This document shows, piece by piece, positions 8,611 through 17,376 of a stretch of 34,509 bases of DNA. The stretch's first letter is position 1, and each line of letters begins with the position of its first letter. The DNA is from Candidatus Brocadiaceae bacterium (GTDB lineage: Bacteria > Planctomycetota > Brocadiia > SM23-32). Below the pieces are notes generated by a model. The model made no database searches and was not told the origin of the DNA. It saw nothing but the letters and a program-made list of their open reading frames with translations. The stretch covers positions 1 to 34,509 of the forward strand of contig PUMJ01000046.1 in NCBI GenBank assembly GCA_003551305.1, in the 5' to 3' direction. A program made the position numbers and the translations under genes.

Positions 8611-9759
8611 TCAAACGTAATTGAGCCCGTAGCTGACCAGGGGCATGGGGAAGAGCCGGTCCAGCACGCCCCGCAGGTGCGAGTCGGTCGGCAGGGCGAG
8701 GTCGAGTTCGTCCCGGCGGTGGGGCGGCAGGAAGACCAGTTGCGTGAACTCGCTCATGCCCGCCAGCTCCACTTCTTCCTCCCCGCAGGCGATGGTGATC
8801 AGTTCCTCGTCGGTCTGGAAGCGAAGGCAGCGGAAGTCGCGTCCCAGCCGTTCGCGGAACAGCGGCTCGCAGGCGGTCCAGAAGCGCTCCGGCCCGATGA
8901 TGCCCACCGTGCCGCCGAAAGCGCCCTTCTCGATCGGCCAGCGGTGCCGCCGGGCCAGCCAGTCCATCTCCAGGTCCTGCCCGAGGTAGTTGATCGTGGC
9001 GTTGCGGATGCCGTACTCGTCCAACAGGGCGGGCAGGGCGTCGGCGACGGCACAGCGGGAGCCGGCCATCTCGTCAATGACGATCTCGTCCTCGTCGGTG
9101 CGGCGCGAGCCCGGCCGCCGATAGGTGACGCCGGCGACAGCCCGCCCGTCGGAGTCCAGCACGAGGCGCGTGTCGGCGTGGGCGTTGACGACGCGCTCGG
9201 CCAGAAGCAGGGGCAGAAAGTCCTCCGGGCCGCGCACGAAGCGCACCGGCTCCATCGAGTGCAGGCGGACCAGCTCCGGGACGTCCTCGGGCGTCCACGG
9301 CCTGATGCGCGCGCCGCCCTCCGGCAGCCTCTTCTGCGTGACGGTGCAGGAGGAGTAGTCGCCCACGTCCACATAGCCCTGGCGCCTGTAGAGGCCGCGC
9401 CCGCCGGAGATGAGCACGAGGTCGTCCCCATGCTCCAGGGCCCGGCGGCGCGCGTCGTGCAGCAGGCGCGTGGCCAGCCCCTGGCCGCGGTAGCCGGGGT
9501 GGGTGCAGACGGAGCCGAGGGCGCAGCTGCCGTGGCGCGTGCCGGCCAGCACCACCTCCCGGCGGAACATGGCGATGAGCGAGACAGGCCGGCCGTTGTC
9601 CACGAAGACGCGCAGGTTATCGGCGTTTTCCTCCGCGTAGAGCAGCGGGAACTCCTCCCCCATGGAGTCGTCCTCGCTGACGCGGAACACGTTGTCGGCC
9701 AACTCGACAATGGCCGGTATCTCCTCCGGCCGGGCTCCCCTTGGGCCTTCGACGGGCAT
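8611..9759 (-). CDS. GNAT N-acetyltransferase, Eis-like, 382 residues
   Basis: A long GNAT protein built like the Eis/enhanced-intracellular-survival group. The first GNAT domain (about residues 5-140) has acetyl-CoA-binding motif A as SVCTHPGYRGQGLATRLLHD and the later GRGLYRRQGYVDVG. A second, more divergent GNAT-like domain starts near RIRPWTPEDVPELVRLH. The C-terminus ends in LFPMPLVSYGLNYV, a tail I recall in many bacterial members of this group. It would transfer an acetyl group from acetyl-CoA to an amine in the cytoplasm. The substrate is unknown. GAGAGGAGAAG before the ATG gives a good ribosome binding site. It is transcribed away from the etf operon. Confidence 0.85.
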   Translation of the reverse strand: MPVEGPRGARPEEIPAIVELADNVFRVSEDDSMGEEFPLLYAEENADNLRVFVDNGRPVSLIAMFRREVVLAGTRHGSCALGSVCTHPGYRGQGLATRLLHDARRRALEHGDDLVLISGGRGLYRRQGYVDVGDYSSCTVTQKRLPEGGARIRPWTPEDVPELVRLHSMEPVRFVRGPEDFLPLLLAERVVNAHADTRLVLDSDGRAVAGVTYRRPGSRRTDEDEIVIDEMAGSRCAVADALPALLDEYGIRNATINYLGQDLEMDWLARRHRWPIEKGAFGGTVGIIGPERFWTACEPLFRERLGRDFRCLRFQTDEELITIACGEEEVELAGMSEFTQLVFLPPHRRDELDLALPTDSHLRGVLDRLFPMPLVSYGLNYV

Positions 9760-9804
9760 GGATGTCTTCTCCTCTCGAGGGATTCGGAGGGACGCAGGAC
9801 GTTA

Positions 9805-9832
9805 TTCTTACCGTCCCGCCCGTCCGGGGCAA
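9805..9832 (-). promoter_or_regulatory. Candidate promoter for the Eis-like acetyltransferase
   Basis: On the minus strand, TTGCCC (9832-9827) and TAAGAA (9810-9805) are 16 bases apart, about 45 bases before the ATG at 9759. The match is moderate. Confidence 0.35.
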
Positions 9833-9902
9833 GCGCAGCGAGGGCTGTGCCCTATGGTTTGAGGTAAGCGGGCGCGCGCCGGGCAGGCTGCCCCCCCGCT
9901 GT

Positions 9903-9931
9903 TTGACGCTCGGCGGCAGCGTGCGTAAGAT
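9903..9931 (+). promoter_or_regulatory. Promoter of the etfB-etfA-glcD operon
   Basis: TTGACG (9903-9908), 17 bases, TAAGAT (9926-9931), with a ~55-base leader before the ATG at 9994. It drives the only plus-strand operon starting in this interval and is divergent from the acetyltransferase gene. Confidence 0.65.
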
Positions 9932-9993
9932 GGGGTTTCGGCGGCTTCCGGCAGTCCGCCGCCGGCCCTTCAGTTCTCCCCGAGCGCGCCACC

Positions 9994-10779
9994 ATGCACA
10001 TCGTTGTCTGCGTCAAACAGGTGCCCGACACCACGGAGGTGCGCATTGACCGGGAGCGCGGCACGCTGGTGCGGGAGGGCGTGCCGAGCGTCCTGAACCC
10101 CCTGGACGCCCACGCCGTGGAGGCCGCCGTGCGGCTGCGCGAGAGGGCCGGCGGCCGCGTGAGCGCCCTGAGCATGGGCCCGCCCCAGGCGGAGGCGTCC
10201 GTGCGCGAGGCGCTGGCGCGGGGCGCCGATCGCGGCCTGCTGCTGACCGACCGCCGCTTCGCCGGGGCAGACACCTGGTCCACATCTTACACCCTGGCGT
10301 GCGCCGTGCGAAGGATGGGGGACGTGGAGCTGGTCGTCTGCGGCAAGCAGGCCATAGACGGCGACACGGCCCAGGTGGGGCCCGGCATCGCGGCGCACCT
10401 CGGCTGGCCGCAGGTCACATTCGCCCGCAGGGCGCTGTCCGTGGAAGAGGGCCGCCTGTGCACCGAGCGGATGACCGACCACGGGGACGAGACGGTCCGC
10501 TGCCCCCTGCCGGCCGTGCTGACGGTGTTGAAAGACCTGAACGTGCCGCGCCTGCCTTCGCTGGTCAGCCAGATGCGCGCCCGCCGCTGCGCCATCGAGA
10601 CGTGGGGGGCCGATGAGCTTGAAGGCGACCCGGCCGAATATGGGCTCGATGGCTCGCCAACGCGCGTCGTGCGCGTCTTCACGCCGCCCCCGCGTGGGGA
10701 GTGCGTGTTCCTGGAAGGCGGCCCCGAGGAAGCCGCCGCCGAACTCGCCGAACTCCTGCGCGAGAGGCACCTCGCCTGA
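9994..10779 (+). CDS. etfB: Electron transfer flavoprotein beta subunit
   Basis: This 261-residue protein is the EtfB partner of the downstream EtfA. The start MHIVVCVKQVPDT and the block CGKQAIDGDTAQVGPGIAAH are family hallmarks. The latter is the nucleotide-binding loop that holds FAD in bifurcating-type EtfB and AMP in classical EtfB. SVLNPLDAHAVEAAVRLRE and the long helical C-terminal arm that wraps around EtfA are also present. Together with an EtfA carrying ferredoxin clusters and a GlcD-type dehydrogenase, this suggests a confurcating/bifurcating system that couples NAD(H), ferredoxin and a hydroxyacid. The stop TGA overlaps the etfA ATG by one base. No strong Shine-Dalgarno site precedes its ATG. 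Confidence 0.93.
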   Translation: MHIVVCVKQVPDTTEVRIDRERGTLVREGVPSVLNPLDAHAVEAAVRLRERAGGRVSALSMGPPQAEASVREALARGADRGLLLTDRRFAGADTWSTSYTLACAVRRMGDVELVVCGKQAIDGDTAQVGPGIAAHLGWPQVTFARRALSVEEGRLCTERMTDHGDETVRCPLPAVLTVLKDLNVPRLPSLVSQMRARRCAIETWGADELEGDPAEYGLDGSPTRVVRVFTPPPRGECVFLEGGPEEAAAELAELLRERHLA

Positions 10780-11975
10780 TGACCCTGCACATCGACCACG
10801 ATGTCTGCATCATGTGCTCCCGCTGCGTGGAGGAGTGCCCCTACGGCGCGCTGACGGAGGAGGGGGAGCGCCTGCGCGTCAACGAACTCTGCACCCTCTG
10901 CGGCGCGTGCGTCGAGGTCTGCCCGGTCAACGCCATCGAAGTCGTCGAGGAGCCCCGCGACGCCACCGAGCCTGCCGATCACTCGGGCGTCTGGGTCTAT
11001 GGCGAGGTGGAGCGGGGCGCGCTGCACCCGGTGGTCTTCGAGCTGCTGGGCATCGGGGCGGATCTTGCCGAGGCGCGCGACGGCGCCCTGGAGGTCGTGG
11101 CCGCCGGCAGCGGGCTGGACGCCCTGGCCCGCGAGCTGTCCGGGTACCCGGTCGAGGCGGTGCACCTGGTCGAGCATCCGGCCTTGGTCGAGTACCGGGA
11201 CGGCGCCTATGCAGCGGCGCTGGCGCACCTTGTCAGGCGGCGGCGGCCGGAGATACTGCTGGCCGGCGCCACGGCGCGCGGCCGCTCCCTGATGCCGCGG
11301 CTCGCCGTGCTGTGCCGCACGGGCCTGACGGCCGACTGCACCGGCCTGAAGATAGACCCGCAGACCGGCCACCTGCTCCAGACGCGCCCGGCCTTCGGGG
11401 GCAACGTGATGGCGACGATAGTGACACGGCGCCACCGGCCGCAGATGGCGACCGTGCGAGCGCGCGTCATGACCCCGCCCCCGGCCGGGGAGGGGCCCCC
11501 GCCGCGCCTGCACCGCTGGAGCGTGCCGGAGGCGGCCGTTGCCGACCCCACCGAGGTCGCCAGGCGGGCGCCCGGGCAGGAGGAGCGGCTCAACATCGCT
11601 GAGGCGGACGTCCTGGTGGCCGGCGGCCGCGGCCTGGGCGGCCCGGAGGGGTTCGACCTGCTGCAGGAGCTGGCCGACGCGCTCGGGGGCGAGGTCGCCG
11701 CCAGCCGCGCAGCCGTGGACGCCGGCTGGATACCCTACAGCCGGCAGGTCGGCCAGACCGGACGTACGGTCCAGCCCGACCTCTACGTTGCCGTCGGCAT
11801 CAGCGGGGCGGTGCAGCACCGGGCCGGCATGCAGTCCTCCGGCACGGTCGTGGCCGTCAACTCCGACCCGGAAGCGCCGATCTTCCAGGTCGCCGACTAC
11901 GGCATCATGGGCGACTATCGCCAGGTGGTACCCGCCCTGATCAGCGAGCTGCGGAAGGGGGCCGGCGATGAATGA
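10779..11975 (+). CDS. etfA: Electron transfer flavoprotein alpha subunit with N-terminal 2[4Fe-4S] ferredoxin domain
   Basis: The predicted 398-residue EtfA has a ferredoxin domain (residues 1-60) with two Cys clusters, CIMCSRCVEECP and CTLCGACVEVCP, each CxxCxxCxxxCP. The EtfA N-domain follows. The C-terminal FAD domain begins near VLVAGGRGLGGPEGFDLL and contains PYSRQVGQTGRTVQPDLYVA and GISGAVQHRAGMQ, the adenine/flavin-binding signatures. EtfA with an N-terminal ferredoxin is known from Etf-linked lactate dehydrogenases (LctC of Acetobacterium) and related confurcating systems, though the number of clusters varies. I chose the ATG at 10779, which overlaps the etfB stop, because it starts immediately before the ferredoxin domain. 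It overlaps the next gene by 8 bases, indicating translational coupling. Confidence 0.93.
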   Translation: MTLHIDHDVCIMCSRCVEECPYGALTEEGERLRVNELCTLCGACVEVCPVNAIEVVEEPRDATEPADHSGVWVYGEVERGALHPVVFELLGIGADLAEARDGALEVVAAGSGLDALARELSGYPVEAVHLVEHPALVEYRDGAYAAALAHLVRRRRPEILLAGATARGRSLMPRLAVLCRTGLTADCTGLKIDPQTGHLLQTRPAFGGNVMATIVTRRHRPQMATVRARVMTPPPAGEGPPPRLHRWSVPEAAVADPTEVARRAPGQEERLNIAEADVLVAGGRGLGGPEGFDLLQELADALGGEVAASRAAVDAGWIPYSRQVGQTGRTVQPDLYVAVGISGAVQHRAGMQSSGTVVAVNSDPEAPIFQVADYGIMGDYRQVVPALISELRKGAGDE

Positions 11976-13554
11976 ACTGAGGCCCCGCAGGGCCGCCGCC
12001 GACCCCGTCGAGCACCGGCGGGTCAGCGGTCGGGACCGCATCCGTCGCAGCTACACGCAGTATCTGCAGGACGAATCGCGCATGGCGGCCGGGGGTGTCG
12101 AGATCATCCACTTCCCCACGACCGCGCAGGAGGCGGCCGCCGCCGTGCGCCACGCCCGGCAGGCCGGCCACGGCCTGGCCGTCAGCGGCGGCCGCACGGG
12201 CATCACCGGCGCCGCCGTGCCCCTGGGCGCCGAGGAGGTCCTTTCGCTGGAGTTCCTGACCTACAAGCCGGAGGTCCGACACCGGGACGACAGGTGGACC
12301 GTGCGCGTCGGCGCCGGCACGACGCTGCAGCAACTGGCCGACGCTCTGGACCACGGCCTGTGCGAATACCCCGGGGGCCGTCCGGACCGGCCGCTTTTCT
12401 ACCCTGTGGACGCCACCGAGATGAGCGCGCACCTGGGCGGCACTATCGCGACCGACGCGTCCGGCGCCCGCACGCTCCACTACGGGCCGACGCGGCAGTG
12501 GGTCGAATGGCTGCGCGTCGTGACACCGGATGGCCGCCTGCTGGAACTGCGGCGCGGCGAGGTGACGGCGGATGGGGGCGCCTTCACCTGCGTGCGCGAG
12601 GACGGCGCGACCGTCGAGGTGCCCGTCGCCGATCTGCCCCTGCCGCGGACGAAGCACACCGCCGGCTACTACCTGAAGCCCGGCATGGATGCCGTGGACC
12701 TGTTCGTCGGCAGCGAGGGCACGCTGGGCGTGATCGTCGAGGCCGAACTGCGCCTGGCCGAGAAGCCCGCCAACCGCCTCTACCTGACCCAGTTCGTTCC
12801 GGACGCCGCCGCCGCCGTGGGGCTTACAGCCGCCTGCCGGGCGCATCCGGCCCTGGACCCGCTGGCTCTTGAATACATCGGCCCGAGGGCGCTCGCGCTG
12901 CTGCGCAGCAAGGGGCGCGGCACGCCGGCCTACATGGAGGTCGCCCGGCTGCCCGAGCACGCGGCCGCCGCCGTATACCTGGAACTGCCGTTCACCGACG
13001 AGGCGGGCCTTGACGAGCTTTACGGGGCGCTGCGGGAGGCGCTGGAGGCGACCGACCTGGACGCGGAGCAGAACTGGGCCGGCTTCGGCGAAAAGGACCT
13101 CGAGGAGATGAAGCGCCTGCGCCACGCCGTCCCGGAGGCGGTCAACGCCATCATCGGCCAGCGGAAGGCCGAGGTGCCGGAGCTTCACAAGGTCGGCACG
13201 GACATGGCGGTGCCGCCGGAGCGGCTCGGCGAGATGATGGAGGTCTACCGGCGAGGGCTGGAGGAGCGGGGGCTCGACTACGTCATCTTCGGCCACATCG
13301 GGGACGGGCACCTGCACGTCAACATCCTGCCCCGCACGGCGGAGGAACTTCGGACGGCCGAGGCGCTCTACGAGGAGTTCGCGCGGGCGGCCGTGAGGCT
13401 GGGCGGCAGCGTCGCCGCCGAGCATGGCATCGGGCGCATCAAGAAGCCCTTCCTGGCCATCCAGTACGCCCCGGAGCACCTGGAGGCGATGCGCGCGGTC
13501 AAGCGCGCCCTCGACCCGGAGGGAACCCTCAACCCGGGCGTCCTGTTCGACTGA
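11968..13554 (+). CDS. FAD-linked oxidase, GlcD / D-lactate dehydrogenase type
   Basis: A 528-residue flavoprotein of the vanillyl-alcohol-oxidase/PCMH family. The FAD-binding PCMH domain spans about residues 40-250, with AVSGGRTGITGAAVPLG, LGGTIATDASGARTLHYGPT and VGSEGTLGVI. The C-terminal substrate domain ends in FGHIGDGHLHVNI and AAEHGIGRIKK, which hold the conserved His/Glu residues of glycolate oxidase GlcD and D-lactate dehydrogenases. It carries no fused FeS domain, consistent with using EtfAB as electron acceptor. In this operon it is probably an LctD-like (S/R)-2-hydroxyacid dehydrogenase whose electrons go through EtfAB. The actual substrate (lactate, glycolate or another) is not decidable here. 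GGAAGGGGG precedes its ATG inside etfA. Confidence 0.9.
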   Translation: MNELRPRRAAADPVEHRRVSGRDRIRRSYTQYLQDESRMAAGGVEIIHFPTTAQEAAAAVRHARQAGHGLAVSGGRTGITGAAVPLGAEEVLSLEFLTYKPEVRHRDDRWTVRVGAGTTLQQLADALDHGLCEYPGGRPDRPLFYPVDATEMSAHLGGTIATDASGARTLHYGPTRQWVEWLRVVTPDGRLLELRRGEVTADGGAFTCVREDGATVEVPVADLPLPRTKHTAGYYLKPGMDAVDLFVGSEGTLGVIVEAELRLAEKPANRLYLTQFVPDAAAAVGLTAACRAHPALDPLALEYIGPRALALLRSKGRGTPAYMEVARLPEHAAAAVYLELPFTDEAGLDELYGALREALEATDLDAEQNWAGFGEKDLEEMKRLRHAVPEAVNAIIGQRKAEVPELHKVGTDMAVPPERLGEMMEVYRRGLEERGLDYVIFGHIGDGHLHVNILPRTAEELRTAEALYEEFARAAVRLGGSVAAEHGIGRIKKPFLAIQYAPEHLEAMRAVKRALDPEGTLNPGVLFD

Positions 13555-13632
13555 GCCGTTGCGGCAGGCCCGCGCTGGAATCAACACGGCCCCCATGGAC
13601 AGCGGTGAACGAAAAGCAAACCGCCCGACCCC

Positions 13633-14013
13633 TCATTCGCCTTCCAAAAGGACGTGGGCTATGGCGAAGTCTTTGTGGTGGGAGAGGCTGACGTGGATGC
13701 GGGTGACACCGAGACACTCGCTTATCTGGCCGGCCTTGCCGCCGAAAGATATGCTGGGTGCGCCCAGGCTGTCGTTGCTGACCTCGACGTCGCGGAAGCG
13801 CGTGCCCTTCTGCCAGCCTACGCCCAGGGCCTTCAGGGCGGCTTCCTTGGCGGCAAATCGCGTGGCGAACCGCTGCTCCGGCCGGGGGGCCAGGCGGCAG
13901 TAGTCGGCCTCCCGCTCGGTGAAGATGCGGCCGGTGAATCGCTCTCCGTAGCGCTCGACGGCCCGCCGGATGCGCTCCACCTCGACGATGTCCACCCCGG
14001 TGCCGAGGATCAT
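13633..14013 (-). CDS. acpS: Holo-[acyl-carrier-protein] synthase
   Basis: A 126-residue AcpS that transfers 4'-phosphopantetheine from CoA to the conserved Ser of acyl carrier protein, a step needed for fatty acid synthesis. The two Mg-binding motifs are visible: GTGVDIVEVERI at the N-terminus (Asp8 equivalent) and RFAAKEAALKALGVG around residue 55 (Glu of the FxxKEA motif). ISFGGKAG and IHVSLSHHKDFAIAHVLLE complete the fold. The length is normal. It begins only 3 bases after the recA stop, so it is almost certainly transcribed from the recA promoter. It is convergent with the glcD-type gene. Confidence 0.96.
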   Translation of the reverse strand: MILGTGVDIVEVERIRRAVERYGERFTGRIFTEREADYCRLAPRPEQRFATRFAAKEAALKALGVGWQKGTRFRDVEVSNDSLGAPSISFGGKAGQISECLGVTRIHVSLSHHKDFAIAHVLLEGE

Positions 14014-14016
14014 GCG

Positions 14017-15117
<1,101 letters not shown>

Positions 15118-15163
15118 GATCGCCTGCCATCCGCTGGGGGAAGTCGACATGCTAACGATGTGT

Positions 15164-15191
15164 ATTGTAGTCGTTCGCGCTCGCAGTGCAA
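15164..15191 (-). promoter_or_regulatory. recA promoter with overlapping inverted repeat
   Basis: On the minus strand, TTGCAC (15191-15186), a 16-base spacer and TACAAT (15169-15164) lie between cutA and recA. The -10 box is inside an inverted repeat, AACGA/TCGTT (arms 15154-15158 and 15171-15175, 12-base spacer), a plausible but unproven repressor site. Confidence 0.6.
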
Positions 15192-15198
15192 GCGATTT

Positions 15199-15525
15199 TC
15201 AGTCCTCTTGCTCGGTGCTTTCCCTTACCCACTCCAGGTAGGCGGGGCTGCCGGCCACGATGGGGAAAGCCACCACCTCCGGCGTCTCGTAGGAGTGCAG
15301 CTCCTCGACGCGCTCACAGAGGCGCTCGAAAAGCTCCCGCCGGGTCTTCATCAGCAGCAGGGACTCCGACTCGCGGGCCGCGGCGCCCTTCCAGCGGAAC
15401 AGGGACCGGATGCGCCCCGCTATGTTCACGCAGGCCACCAGCCGCTCCTCGATGAGCTGGCTGGATATCCTCTCCGCCTCGGCCCTGCTTCCGCAGGTCA
15501 CCATCACCAGAATCGCCTCAGCCAC
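15199..15525 (-). CDS. cutA: CutA1-type divalent cation tolerance protein
   Basis: A 108-residue member of the CutA1 family, small trimeric proteins with a ferredoxin-like fold resembling PII signalling proteins. AILVMVTCGSRAEAERIS at the start, LIEERLVACVNIAGRIRSLFRW in the centre and HSYETPEVVAFPIVAGSPAYLEW near the end are the three conserved family blocks. The start is GTG at 15525, preceded by AAAGGAG about 8 bases away, and overlaps the end of the glycosyltransferase-kinase gene by 22 bases, so translation is likely coupled. The classical copper-tolerance role in E. coli is disputed, and the function here is not further inferable. Confidence 0.95.
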   Translation of the reverse strand: MAEAILVMVTCGSRAEAERISSQLIEERLVACVNIAGRIRSLFRWKGAAARESESLLLMKTRRELFERLCERVEELHSYETPEVVAFPIVAGSPAYLEWVRESTEQED

Positions 15526-17357
15526 GATCGCCTCTCCTTTCGTCTGCGGAACGCGCGGGCCAGCAGCCGCCGGCCCCGCCCACCGTCCGTGAAGTCTTTG
15601 CAGTAGAGGTCAAAAAGTCGTTCCTCGCCATCCGGCCCGAAGGCCCCGTCCAGGTCCGCGGCCAGCGTGCCCATGTCCAGCCCGCGCAGCAGGCATCGCA
15701 CCTCGGCCGGCAGCCGCCCCATCCGGCGGGACCGCCCCGTCGGGACGATGCGCACTTCGTCCCCGTCAACCAGTACGTTGTGCGCGCGCAAGTCCCCGTG
15801 GTAAAGGCCTGAGCGGTGCATCCGTCCCACGGCGTCGGCCACTCGCCCCGCCCGTCCACCGCCCGGCGCATCGCCGGCCACCTCGGCCAGGGGCCGCAGG
15901 GAGGCGCGGTGCTCGAGGATGACGACCGCCCCCCGGCCGTGCCGTCCGGCCTCCCGCATCCAGCAGACCGGGCGGAGGGCCACGGGCGTGCGGGCGGCGG
16001 CCCACCAGGCCCGCCGGGCCCGACGCGCCCCGCCCGGCAGCCGGTCCACCAGCAGCCGCTCAGCGCCAACGGCGGGCTCCACGGGCAGGGAGACTCGCAC
16101 TTGGCCCTCGCGGGCCGGCAGGGACAGGGCCGAAGAGGAGGCCAGGCGCCGGTCAAGCTCGCAGAGCCAGGTGAAGAACCCCGGATCGCTCCAGGCTGTG
16201 GTGACCTCGCCCCGGCGGGGGCCGAGTCGGAACGGCCAGGAGAACGGCCCCTTGACGGGGCCGGGCCGGGCGCGGCACTCGCCCTGCCCGTCCAGAACGG
16301 CCAGCGCGGCATCGAGCACACGCGCGGCGCTGATGCTGCTCATGCAGCGAGGGTCGGAACAGCGCCGACGGGGGCACGGTCGGCAGGAGGCATGGCCGGT
16401 CACGACGAGACTCCGACTGCAATAGGGGCCGGTCTGGACGGGGTCCTTCGGCCCGAACAGGGCCACCACGGGCGTGCCGAGGGCGGAGGCAAGGTGCATG
16501 GGGCCGGTGTCGCTGCCGATGAACAGATCCGCCCGCTGCAGCAGGCGTACGAGTTGCTGCAGGGAGCTCGTGCGGGGCGCCGGCCGGCCGGGCTGCCGCA
16601 TATGCCGCACCACCTGCCGGGCCAGGTCGCGGTCGGCGGGCCCCCAGCTCACGACAACCTCGGCACGGCGTTGCTCGACCAGGGCATCGGCCACCATCGC
16701 GTAGCGTTCCGGCGCCCACCGCTTGAACGCGGCGAAAGCGCTGGTGCCGGGGTGGATGACCACGAGCGGCCCGCCGGTCCGTCTCTCTCCCAGGGCGGCG
16801 TCCACGGCATCGGCGTGCCGCGCCGAGCAGGGCAGCGCGGCCGCAGCGTAGCGGGTGCGGATGCCGAGGGGGGCCGTCAGGGCCAGGTCGCGCTCGACGC
16901 GGTGGACGCCCTCCCCCGGCGAGGTGACCGGGCTGTTCTGCACCAGGTGGCTCAGCTCGCGGCTGACCGGTGGGCCGAAGCCGATGCGCCGTGGGGCCCG
17001 GGCCGCCAGGACCAGCCACGCGCTCTTGAGGCTGCTCTGAAAGTCCAGGCTCGCCTCGAAACGCCCGGCACGCAGGCGCACGATCAGGCGGCGCACCTCC
17101 GCGGCCAGCTCTCCCCAGCGCAACGGGTTGCGCAGCAGGCGGGACCAGCGCCTGCGCGGCACGATGATGAGCTCATCGACGTGCGGGTGCCCTTCCAGCA
17201 GGCCGGCGAACCTCTCCTCCACGGCCCAGGCGATGTGCGCGTCGGGGCGCTCCCTGCGCAGCAGGGCCAGGGCGTTCATGCTGTGCACGACATCCCCCAG
17301 CCCGCTGAGCCGTATGCAGAGTATCCGACCTCCGCTCTGTCTCTGGCAGAGTGTCAT
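15504..17357 (-). CDS. Heptosyltransferase-like glycosyltransferase (GT9) fused to LPS-kinase-like domain
   Basis: The predicted 617-residue cytoplasmic or membrane-peripheral protein has two parts. Residues ~10-350 are a GT9/heptosyltransferase domain: RILCIRLSGLGDVVHSMNAL at the start, VVIHPGTSAFAAFKRWAPER in the middle and DLFIGSDTGPMHLASALGTP with VALFGPKDP for the ADP-sugar site. Residues ~400-617 resemble the WaaP/Kdo-kinase family, with HRSGLYHGDLRAHNVLVDG as the catalytic HxDLxxxN loop. The metal-binding Asp expected about a dozen residues later is absent (VRIVPTGRSRRMG). The fusion suggests addition and phosphorylation of an inner-core heptose or Kdo. The start at 17357 was chosen because it falls just after the upstream gene ends and before the first family residues. 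Confidence 0.85.
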   Translation of the reverse strand: MTLCQRQSGGRILCIRLSGLGDVVHSMNALALLRRERPDAHIAWAVEERFAGLLEGHPHVDELIIVPRRRWSRLLRNPLRWGELAAEVRRLIVRLRAGRFEASLDFQSSLKSAWLVLAARAPRRIGFGPPVSRELSHLVQNSPVTSPGEGVHRVERDLALTAPLGIRTRYAAAALPCSARHADAVDAALGERRTGGPLVVIHPGTSAFAAFKRWAPERYAMVADALVEQRRAEVVVSWGPADRDLARQVVRHMRQPGRPAPRTSSLQQLVRLLQRADLFIGSDTGPMHLASALGTPVVALFGPKDPVQTGPYCSRSLVVTGHASCRPCPRRRCSDPRCMSSISAARVLDAALAVLDGQGECRARPGPVKGPFSWPFRLGPRRGEVTTAWSDPGFFTWLCELDRRLASSSALSLPAREGQVRVSLPVEPAVGAERLLVDRLPGGARRARRAWWAAARTPVALRPVCWMREAGRHGRGAVVILEHRASLRPLAEVAGDAPGGGRAGRVADAVGRMHRSGLYHGDLRAHNVLVDGDEVRIVPTGRSRRMGRLPAEVRCLLRGLDMGTLAADLDGAFGPDGEERLFDLYCKDFTDGGRGRRLLARAFRRRKERRSWLRRFW

Positions 17358-17376
17358 AGGGCGAGCCGCGTGAGGT

